A DNA stretch of 13,268 bases. Origin: Bacillota bacterium. Its GTDB lineage: Bacteria > Bacillota > Clostridia > Christensenellales > CAG-138. This document shows positions 6,336-12,685 of this stretch, one piece after another. Position 1 is the stretch's first letter, and the number at the start of each line of letters is the position of its first letter. The notes below the pieces were generated by a model. The model was not told the DNA's origin and made no database searches. It saw only the letters and a program-made list of their open reading frames with translations. The stretch lies in assembly GCA_023453725.1 (NCBI GenBank), contig JAEXTB010000152.1, positions 1 through 13,268 on the forward strand, given 5' to 3'. Position numbers and translations under genes: made by a program.

Positions 6336-8723
6336 ATGCAATACGGCCATTTTGATACCAGCGCGAAAGAGTATGTCATTGACCGCGTGGACCTTCCCGT
6401 ATCTTGGACAAACTACATTGGTACAAAGGATATGTGCGGTGTGTTCAACCATACGGCGGGCGGATATCTCTTCTACAAATCTCCCGAATATCACCGCATT
6501 ACCCGTTTTCGGCCCAATGGAGTGCCCATGGACGGCCCCGGACACTATGTCTATTTGCGGGACGATGAAACCGGAGAATACTGGAGCATTTCCTGGCAGC
6601 CAACAGGAAAGCCGCTTGATACGGCGCAGTATTCCTGCCGCCACGGGCTTTCCTATACGATTTACACATGCGAATACAACGGCATCCACGCTTCGCAAAA
6701 GCTTTCCGTCGCAATGGATGATCCCGTTGAACTCTGGGATGTTACAATTACCAATGTCAGCGGCAGGCCGCGCCGCATCAGCGTATTCTCCTACTGCGAA
6801 TTTTCATTCCACCACATTTCAATGGACAACCAGAATTTTCAGATGAGCCTGTACGCCGCGGGTTCCCGCTATGAGGACGGTATTATTGAGCATGACCTCT
6901 ACTATGAGGAAAACGGATACCAGTTCTTTGCCGCAAGCTTCGTACCGGACAGCTTTGACTGCCTGCGGGACAGTTTTATCGGCCCCTACCGCACCGAACG
7001 CAATCCGCTTGCAGTAGAACGGGGCAACTGCTCAAACAGCTTTGAAAAGGGTGGCAACCACTGCGGTGTCCTGCACAAACAATTCCTTCTTGGACAGGAA
7101 GAAGCAACGCGTATGTTCTTCCTGCTAGGAGAAGGCAAGGTGGAAGCGGGGGTTCGCATGCGTGAGAAGTACGCAAACGCGAAAGCCGCGGATGAACAAG
7201 CAAAGAAACTTGCTTCATTTTGGGAGGCAAAGCTTTCCCGTCTGCAAATTGACACCCCCAACCCGGGCATGAACGAACTGCTCAACATCTGGACGCTGTA
7301 CCAGAGCGAAATTAACGTGCTGTTCTCCCGCTTTTCGTCGTTTATCGAGGTGGGCGGGCGCACAGGTCTAGGCTATCGCGATACTGCGCAGGACGCCATG
7401 ACAATCCCCCACGCGGAGCCGGATGCCTGCAGGATGCGCATATTGCAGCTCATGCGGGCATTGACCTCCCATGGCTACGGCCTTCACCTGTTTGAGCCGA
7501 AGTGGTTTGAACCCGATGATGAAAAGCCCTTCAAATCCCCCACCGTCGTTCCCACGCCGGAAAAATCGAGCTATGTGCACGGGCTTAAGGACGCCTGTTC
7601 CGACGATGCGCTGTGGCTCGTTGGCACAGTGGTGAATTACGTAAAGGAAACCGGGGACAGCGATATTCTTTCCCTCGTCCTTCCTTACGCGGACGAAGGG
7701 GAGGATACCGTTTACAGCCACCTCAAACGCATCCTTCTGTTTACCGCGCGGGAAATGGGCCCCAACGGCATTGCAAAAGGCCTCAGGGCGGATTGGAACG
7801 ATTGCCTGAATTTGGGCGGCGGAGAAAGCGCAATGGTGAGCTTTTTACACCATTGGGCGCTCGTACAGTTTGTAGAGCTTGCGGAATATTTGGAACGTAA
7901 AGAAGACGCAGGCTATTTTTCTGCCATGGCAAAGGACGTCAAGCGCCGGTGTGAAGAAGTGCTGTGGGACGGCGTGTGGTATATCCGCGGCATCACGGCG
8001 GATGGACGCAAAATCGGCACCTCAAAGGATACGGAGGGTAAAGTACATCTAGAAAGCAACGCATGGGCAGTACTTTCCGGCGTCGCCTCCCCCGAGCGCG
8101 GCCGCGCTTGCATGGACGCGGTAAGGAACTACCTGTTTACGGAATACGGCCTGATGCTCAACGCCCCGCCTTATACCATACCGGATGAAGGCATCGGCTT
8201 TGTTACCCGCGTATACCCCGGCATCAAAGAAAACGGTGCAATATTCTCCCACCCCAACCCGTGGGCTTGGGCAGCGGAATGCCTGTTAGGCCGCGGAGAA
8301 GCCGCCATAACCTATTATGACGCGCTCTCCCCCTACAACCAGAACGACAAGATTGAAATTCGTCAGGCCGAGCCCTACACGTACTGCCAGTTCGTCATGG
8401 GACGCGCGCATACCGCGTTTGGCCGGGCGCGGCACCCTTTCATGACAGGCAGCGCAGGCTGGGCTTACTTTAGCGCCACGCAATACATGCTGGGCATCAG
8501 GCCCGGATTCGATGGGCTTACGGTAGACCCCTGCATCCCAACAGAATGGAAGGGATTCTCCGTCACCCGCGTTTACCGCGGCGGTACCTACCATATACGG
8601 GTGGAAAATACGAAAGGTGTACAAAAAGGAGTCGTCTCCATTACAGTCGGCGGACAGCGGGTTGAGAAAATTCCGCTGCTAAGGAGCGGCGAAGCGTGCG
8701 ATATCGTAGTGGAAATGGGGTAA
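6336..8723 (+). CDS. chbP: GH94 glycoside phosphorylase, probably N,N'-diacetylchitobiose phosphorylase
   Basis: A 795-residue cytoplasmic enzyme of glycoside hydrolase family 94. Such enzymes split a beta-1,4-linked disaccharide with inorganic phosphate, inverting the anomeric centre to give an alpha-sugar 1-phosphate and a free sugar. The N-terminal beta-sandwich begins MQYGHFDTSAKEYVI, and a block with FRPNG and GPGHYVYLRDD follows. The alpha/alpha-barrel carries EVGGRTGLGYRDTAQDA, SPTVVPTP and RADWNDCLNLGGGES, where Asp489 is the likely general acid. The segment ENGAIFSHPNPWAWAAE (near 630) resembles, from memory, the Vibrio chitobiose phosphorylase, whereas cellobiose phosphorylases have a TQGW-like sequence there. 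Length agrees with the Vibrio enzyme (about 800). I chose ATG 6336 because GGAGG lies 5 bp upstream and the protein then starts like its family. An in-frame ATG at 6285 would add 17 unrelated residues. Neighbouring mutase and NagB support amino-sugar use. Cellobiose phosphorylase is the main alternative and is less likely. Confidence 0.85.
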   Translation: MQYGHFDTSAKEYVIDRVDLPVSWTNYIGTKDMCGVFNHTAGGYLFYKSPEYHRITRFRPNGVPMDGPGHYVYLRDDETGEYWSISWQPTGKPLDTAQYSCRHGLSYTIYTCEYNGIHASQKLSVAMDDPVELWDVTITNVSGRPRRISVFSYCEFSFHHISMDNQNFQMSLYAAGSRYEDGIIEHDLYYEENGYQFFAASFVPDSFDCLRDSFIGPYRTERNPLAVERGNCSNSFEKGGNHCGVLHKQFLLGQEEATRMFFLLGEGKVEAGVRMREKYANAKAADEQAKKLASFWEAKLSRLQIDTPNPGMNELLNIWTLYQSEINVLFSRFSSFIEVGGRTGLGYRDTAQDAMTIPHAEPDACRMRILQLMRALTSHGYGLHLFEPKWFEPDDEKPFKSPTVVPTPEKSSYVHGLKDACSDDALWLVGTVVNYVKETGDSDILSLVLPYADEGEDTVYSHLKRILLFTAREMGPNGIAKGLRADWNDCLNLGGGESAMVSFLHHWALVQFVELAEYLERKEDAGYFSAMAKDVKRRCEEVLWDGVWYIRGITADGRKIGTSKDTEGKVHLESNAWAVLSGVASPERGRACMDAVRNYLFTEYGLMLNAPPYTIPDEGIGFVTRVYPGIKENGAIFSHPNPWAWAAECLLGRGEAAITYYDALSPYNQNDKIEIRQAEPYTYCQFVMGRAHTAFGRARHPFMTGSAGWAYFSATQYMLGIRPGFDGLTVDPCIPTEWKGFSVTRVYRGGTYHIRVENTKGVQKGVVSITVGGQRVEKIPLLRSGEACDIVVEMG

Positions 8724-8727
8724 CAAT

Positions 8728-10143
8728 ATGATCAGGTTTGGAACGGGCGGCTGGCGCGCCATCATCGCGGATGAATTTACAAAGGCCAACCTGCAATTGC
8801 TTATTAGTGGCCTTTGCTGTATGATGCAGGAGGAAGGGAAGGCCGAAAAAGGCGTATGCATCGGCTATGACCGCCGGTTTTTATCAAAAGAGGCCGCGAT
8901 GTGGGCAGCCGAGGTATTTGCAGGCAACGGCATACTCTGCCGTGTGCTCGACCGTGAAGCGCCCACCCCGCTCATTATGTATACCGTCAAGCTTTATGCT
9001 CTGGAATATGGGCTTGCCATTACCGCCAGCCACAATCCGGCAATCTACAATGGCGTAAAGCTGTTTACTGCCGGAGGGCGCGACGCGGAGGAGACCATAA
9101 CCCGCAAGTTGGAAGGCTATATTGAACAGGTAACGGATATAACAGCCCTCCCCTACCAGCAGGGCCGGGCAGCGGGCTTTATTGAGGAGATCAACCCGCA
9201 GAACGCGTATATCGACAGCATACTCTCGCTGGTAGATGTAGAGGCCATTAAGTCAGCGCGGCTGAAGATCGCATTTGATCCGATGTTTGGCGTGAGCCAG
9301 ACGAGCCTCCGCACCATATTGCTGACTGCCCGCTGCGAAGTATACGCCATACATGAGCGGCACGATACGCTCTTTGGCGGCAGGCTCCCAGCACCCAATG
9401 TGGATACGCTCAACTCACTGAGCAACTTTGTTGTGGAAAACAACTGCGACATCGGTATTGCCACCGACGGCGATGCCGACCGAATCGGCGTCATCGACGA
9501 CCAAGGCGAATTCGTGCACCCCAACCACCTGCTGGCGCTGCTTTATTATTACCTCATGCAGTACCGGGGCTGGCGCGGCCCGGTGGTACGAAACAACTCC
9601 ACCACCCACCTGCTGGACAAGGTGGCTCAGGGCTACGGCGAGGTTTGCTATGAGGTTCCTGTCGGCTTTAAGCACATCTCTTCCAAGATGGAAGAGGTGG
9701 GCGCAATCATCGGCGGAGAATCGTCCGGCGGCCTTACCGTAAAGGGGCACATCCGCGGCAAGGACGGCATTTATGCCGCTGCCCTCTTGGCGGAGATGAT
9801 GGCAAAGACAGGCAAGCGCCTCTCTGAACTCTACCGCGAAATCACCGACCGGTTTGGCTCGGTTTTCACTGCGGAGGCAGAACTGATGCTCACACCCGCA
9901 TTAAAGGATTCGCTCAGCCACAGGCTGCTTGAAGAAAAGGAGCTGCCGCGCTTTCCGTTTGAAATCCAGAAAGTTTCCTATCTGGACGGCTGTAAAGTTT
10001 ATTTTGCAAACGGCGGCTGGGTCGTGGCGCGTTTTTCCGGCACGGAGCCGCTGCTGCGGCTATGCAGTGAAATGGCGAGCGAGCAGGACGCTCAAACCTG
10101 CATTCGCTTGTTCCAAAAAATACTTGAGGGGGTAGCGGCGTAA
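8728..10143 (+). CDS. Alpha-D-phosphohexomutase, probably GlcNAc-1-phosphate (or GlcN-1-phosphate) mutase
   Basis: A 471-residue enzyme of the phosphoglucomutase/phosphomannomutase superfamily, which moves phosphate between C1 and C6 of a hexose. It starts IRFGTGGWRA. All four active-site elements are present: the phosphoserine loop TASHNP with Ser101, the metal loop DGDADR with Asp247, Asp249 and Asp251, the sugar loop GGESSGG with Glu331, and the phosphate loop RFSGTEPLLR from Arg435. The start lies 4 bp after the phosphorylase stop codon, so the two are translationally coupled. The stop overlaps the nagB start by one base. In that setting the substrate is very likely the sugar 1-phosphate made by the phosphorylase and the product the 6-phosphate. 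Vibrio chitobiose loci carry an analogous mutase. From sequence alone, activity on glucose-, mannose- or glucosamine-phosphate cannot be excluded. Confidence 0.88.
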   Translation: MIRFGTGGWRAIIADEFTKANLQLLISGLCCMMQEEGKAEKGVCIGYDRRFLSKEAAMWAAEVFAGNGILCRVLDREAPTPLIMYTVKLYALEYGLAITASHNPAIYNGVKLFTAGGRDAEETITRKLEGYIEQVTDITALPYQQGRAAGFIEEINPQNAYIDSILSLVDVEAIKSARLKIAFDPMFGVSQTSLRTILLTARCEVYAIHERHDTLFGGRLPAPNVDTLNSLSNFVVENNCDIGIATDGDADRIGVIDDQGEFVHPNHLLALLYYYLMQYRGWRGPVVRNNSTTHLLDKVAQGYGEVCYEVPVGFKHISSKMEEVGAIIGGESSGGLTVKGHIRGKDGIYAAALLAEMMAKTGKRLSELYREITDRFGSVFTAEAELMLTPALKDSLSHRLLEEKELPRFPFEIQKVSYLDGCKVYFANGGWVVARFSGTEPLLRLCSEMASEQDAQTCIRLFQKILEGVAA

Positions 10144-10868
10144 TGAAGATTATCAAAATGCCGGATTACAACAGTATGAGCAGGCAGGCTGCAAACATAC
10201 TTTCCGCGCAGGTTATTATGAAGCCGGATAGCGTGATTGGTCTTGCCACGGGTTCTTCGCCCATAGGCGTATACAAGCAGCTTGTAGAGTGGTATCAAAA
10301 AGGCGATATTGATTTTTCCCAGGTGCGGACTGTCAACTTGGATGAATATTGCGGCTTAGCCCCCGACCATGAACAAAGCTACGCGCATTTTATGTGGGCG
10401 CATCTGTTCTCCCATATCAACATCAAAAAAGAAAACGTCCACCTGCCCAACGGGCTTGAGGCGGACGCGGACAAAGAATGTGCGCGCTACAACGCGCTGT
10501 TGGAGGCGCTTGGCTTTATCGATCTGCAGCTATTGGGCATTGGCCACAACGGACACATCGGTTTTAACGAACCGGGGCATGCATTTGCCCTTGAAACCCA
10601 CCGCGTGAAGCTGACCGAAAGCACGCTGCAGGCAAACTCCCGTCTCTTTGATAGCATTGAGGACTTGCCCCGCTATGCCTACAGCATGGGCATTAAGTCC
10701 TTTATGCAGGCGCGCCGCATACTCGTCATTGTTTCGGGTGCGGACAAAGCGGATATCGTCAAAGAAGCGTTTACAGGCGAGGTCTCCCCCGCCGTACCCG
10801 CCTCCGTATTGCAGCTTCATCCCGGTGTGACGCTGGTAGGCGATGAGGCGGCGCTATCCAAGCTGTAG
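10143..10868 (+). CDS. nagB: Glucosamine-6-phosphate deaminase
   Basis: A 241-residue cytoplasmic enzyme that converts glucosamine-6-phosphate and water to fructose-6-phosphate and ammonia, the step that feeds amino sugars into glycolysis. Its length is that of the short Bacillota form, without the allosteric tail region of the E. coli enzyme. Visible motifs are the phosphate-binding loop LATGSSPIGVY (from Leu34), the catalytic Asp67 in NLDEYCGL, and GIGHNGHIGFNEPG with His138 and Glu143. Asn136 stands where E. coli has Asp141, which I recall as usual in Gram-positive homologues. The start ATG overlaps the mutase TAA (TAATG), so it is translated in the same operon. NagA, which normally supplies the substrate, is absent here. 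A strong terminator closes the operon 55 bp downstream. Confidence 0.95.
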   Translation: MKIIKMPDYNSMSRQAANILSAQVIMKPDSVIGLATGSSPIGVYKQLVEWYQKGDIDFSQVRTVNLDEYCGLAPDHEQSYAHFMWAHLFSHINIKKENVHLPNGLEADADKECARYNALLEALGFIDLQLLGIGHNGHIGFNEPGHAFALETHRVKLTESTLQANSRLFDSIEDLPRYAYSMGIKSFMQARRILVIVSGADKADIVKEAFTGEVSPAVPASVLQLHPGVTLVGDEAALSKL

Positions 10869-10922
10869 CAAGCAATGCAACCATAACAAATGCCGGAGTT
10901 TGCGGCGGCTTCATAGAGAATT

Positions 10923-10957
10923 GCGGGCTGTATCAAAAAAAATTGCCCGCTTTTTTT
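10923..10957 (+). terminator. Intrinsic terminator of the nagB operon
   Basis: GCGGGC (10923-10928) pairs with GCCCGC (10945-10950) across a 16-nt A-rich loop and is followed by seven T residues (10951-10957). The GC-rich stem and uninterrupted U-tract make this the clearest terminator of the window on the plus strand. Confidence 0.8.
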
Positions 10958-11032
10958 ACGCTCTGACGAGGAAGCTTTATTGGCAAGTGCAATAGTCTAA
11001 ATGCCCGCCATCAGGCGGTATTAGGAGAAAAA

Positions 11033-11095
11033 ATGGTGCCTCTACGTACCCGTGCTTCATACAAACCTTATGCTTGCAAGCATATAGACTGGTGA
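11033..11095 (+). CDS. Possible 20-residue peptide of unknown meaning
   Basis: ATG 11033 is preceded at 5 bp by AGGAG (11023-11027) and runs 20 codons to TGA at 11093-11095. The product is basic, begins MVPLRTR and ends in KHIDW. A small hairpin, CCGCC-atca-GGCGG (11005-11018), lies just before the ribosome binding site. The frame is downstream of the nagB terminator and points toward genes on the opposite strand, so no gene follows that it could lead. I do not recognise it. It may be a chance frame, or a remnant of a lost plus-strand gene. Confidence 0.2.
   Translation: MVPLRTRASYKPYACKHIDW
11069..11084. repeat. Perfect 16-bp palindrome
   Basis: TATGCTTGCAAGCATA reads the same on both strands. 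It lies inside the 20-codon frame in the gap between nagB and the minus-strand genes. It could be a dimeric protein-binding site. No other copy was seen in the window. Confidence 0.5.
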
Positions 11096-11116
11096 AATCA
11101 ATGAGGGAAAGCATGC

Positions 11117-11136
11117 GCCTGCTCCGTATGGCAGGC
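11117..11136 (-). terminator. Weak hairpin at the 3' end of the P-loop kinase gene
   Basis: GCCTGC (11117-11122) and GCAGGC (11131-11136) form a 6-bp stem with an 8-nt loop that begins at the last base of the minus-strand stop codon. Read on the minus strand, only a short TTT follows a few bases later, so termination would be inefficient. Confidence 0.3.
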
Positions 11137-11648
11137 TACAGCTCAATATCCACATGATATGCATCGTCAATCAATATGTAATTGCATCCGTATTTTTTAC
11201 ACAGTTCCAAATTTAATGCGTTTTCCTGCACCAACCTTTCCTGCGTAATCCATGAATCATCAAGGCGCATTTCTATCATATTGGCATACGCCCGAATGTC
11301 CGAAAAGTGGTTGGAGATATACCACTTTGTCATGATAAGGCAATAATAGCGAATGTCCTTCATGTATTCGTCGGTGAAGCTGCTTTGCCAATCAAAAGGG
11401 ATGTAGCATCCTTCCACGATCAAATGCTGTTTGTTTTCGATTGCAGTTTTTATGATCTCCCTTACGATCGGCCATAGGTAGCCTGTCAGCGACCCGTTAT
11501 CTTCCGGCGTAAGGTTTGTCTGCCCGCTGCGAATTAACCCCATCTTCAAATGGTCGATCGACAAGTAAGGGTAATGGAATTTTTCAAGCAATTTCTGCGC
11601 CAAAAGTGTCTTGCCTGTATGTGAACTGCCGGTTATCAAGACAATCAT
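11136..11648 (-). CDS. Small P-loop kinase-like NTPase of unknown substrate
   Basis: A 170-residue single-domain protein. It opens with a beta-strand and Walker A loop, MIVLITGSSHTGKTLLAQKL, where GSSHTGKT spans about residues 7-14. This layout is typical of small nucleoside/metabolite kinases (AAA_33 or adenylate-kinase-like folds). LSIDHLKMGL with an early Asp and HLIVEGCYIPFDW with an acidic residue could form the substrate and metal sites. It ends in a strand, NYILIDDAYHVDI. A hand count over 480 bp of the gene gives about 44% G+C, against over 60% in sampled stretches of the neighbouring aroE, which hints at separate ancestry. The start lies 73 bp beyond the aroE stop codon, so it could be read from the aroE promoter. 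No function is assigned; a phosphotransferase or a resistance-type kinase are both possible. Confidence 0.75.
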   Translation of the reverse strand: MIVLITGSSHTGKTLLAQKLLEKFHYPYLSIDHLKMGLIRSGQTNLTPEDNGSLTGYLWPIVREIIKTAIENKQHLIVEGCYIPFDWQSSFTDEYMKDIRYYCLIMTKWYISNHFSDIRAYANMIEMRLDDSWITQERLVQENALNLELCKKYGCNYILIDDAYHVDIEL

Positions 11649-11721
11649 AAAAACAACCTGCCTTATCCATATCCTTCAGTCGTTCGGGCTTGCCTCAGCC
11701 CCGCCTTGTCTCTGGCCTTGC

Positions 11722-12567
11722 TTATGCAAACTCCCGCTCCAGCGCCGCATACATCACATCGGTAGGCGCATCCTCTCCCGTCCACAGTTTGAAGCCGATG
11801 GCGCCCTGCTCCACCAACATGGAAAGACCGTCGTATGTTGTCGCTCCCTGCGCTTTTGCCTTTTGCAAAAAAAGCGTATTCGCGGGGTTGGGGATGATAT
11901 CCTGCACAATCATATCTGGGATAATATCCTCATAGCAAATATCCGGGGCATTCGGATCAGGGTAAAGCCCTATGGAGGTGGCGTTAATGAGAATATCGCA
12001 ATGGGGGATACGGAACCCTGTCTCCCACTGCAGCGCTTCTGCCTTGCAGGCCGTATTTTTGTTCACGACAGTTGCGATCTCGTCAGCTTTAGAAAGCGTG
12101 CGGTTAACGATCAGTATCCGCGAACACCCCGCCAAAGCGCACTCCACAGAAATGGCACGGGAAGCGCCGCCTGCACCCAATATAATTGCCGTCTTGCCGT
12201 TTAAGGATATGCCCCTTTTTTTCATGCCTTCCACAAAGCCAGCGCCGTCGGTATTATCCCCATACAGTACGCCATCCCGGTTGACAACAGTGTTGATAGC
12301 GCCGATCAGCTTTGCCTTATCGCTGAGTTCGTCAACATATTTCATGGCCTCCACTTTATGCGGCACCGTCAGATTGATGCCGCCAAACTGCATGGCCCGC
12401 AGCCCTTCAAACGCGGCTTTGAGCCCCGCAGGTTCCACCAGGAAATTGACATACCGCCAGTTGAGGCCTTGCGCCTCAAACGCCGCCTCCTGCATGACGA
12501 CGGTCGGGTTTTCATCGATGGGGCTTCCGAATACGCCGGTAAGCTTTACGCGGTAGTTTTTCGCCAT
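11722..12567 (-). CDS. aroE: Shikimate dehydrogenase family protein with altered substrate motif
   Basis: A 281-residue NADP-type dehydrogenase of the AroE family, which reduces 3-dehydroshikimate to shikimate in aromatic amino acid synthesis. Catalytic Lys71 lies in GINLTVPHK and the paired Asp107 in YGDNTDGAGF. The Rossmann loop GAGGASRA spans 131-138, and NRT at 155-157 is the usual NADP phosphate-binding motif. The C-terminal helix starts near YDGLSMLVEQGA. The N-terminal motif that normally reads SxSxP and holds the shikimate carboxylate is here DENPTVV (18-24), with Asn20 and Thr22 at the two serine positions. It may therefore be an AroE-like paralogue acting on quinate or another substrate, so the symbol is provisional. 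AGGAGGAAG lies 5 bp before the start codon, and a good promoter precedes it. No other aromatic-pathway gene is nearby. Confidence 0.85.
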   Translation of the reverse strand: MAKNYRVKLTGVFGSPIDENPTVVMQEAAFEAQGLNWRYVNFLVEPAGLKAAFEGLRAMQFGGINLTVPHKVEAMKYVDELSDKAKLIGAINTVVNRDGVLYGDNTDGAGFVEGMKKRGISLNGKTAIILGAGGASRAISVECALAGCSRILIVNRTLSKADEIATVVNKNTACKAEALQWETGFRIPHCDILINATSIGLYPDPNAPDICYEDIIPDMIVQDIIPNPANTLFLQKAKAQGATTYDGLSMLVEQGAIGFKLWTGEDAPTDVMYAALEREFA

Positions 12568-12608
12568 ATTGTCTTCCTCCTGCGGTTATTTCAGATTGGC
12601 TTTCGAAT

Positions 12609-12638
12609 ATTGTATCATTTAAAGGCCTTTGCTTTCAA
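12609..12638 (-). promoter_or_regulatory. SigA-type promoter of the aroE-like gene
   Basis: On the minus strand, TTGAAA (complement of 12633-12638) is followed after 18 bp by TACAAT (complement of 12609-12614), both close to consensus. The site is about 40 bp before the start codon and just beyond the upstream terminator. The spacer contains the perfect palindrome AAAGGCCTTT (12621-12630), a possible operator. Confidence 0.6.
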
Positions 12639-12641
12639 CGC

Positions 12642-12675
12642 AAAGCGGGCGGCACAATATGCCGCCCGCTTTTTT
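12642..12675 (-). terminator. Terminator between the ferritin-like and aroE-like genes
   Basis: AAAGCGGGCGGC (12642-12653) and GCCGCCCGCTTT (12661-12672) are perfect 12-bp arms with a 7-nt loop. The stem lies 13 bp past the stop codon of the minus-strand ferritin-like gene. The longer T-run (six Ts, 12670-12675) is on the plus strand, and the minus strand has only TTT within the stem. It could act in both directions. Placement says it ends the ferritin-like gene. Confidence 0.7.
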
Positions 12676-12685
12676 ACTGTCAGGT

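Noticed and set aside
10549..10551. Asn136 of NagB where the E. coli enzyme has Asp141
   Set aside because: As I recall, this substitution is common in Gram-positive NagB proteins; the catalytic Asp67, His138 and Glu143 are present.
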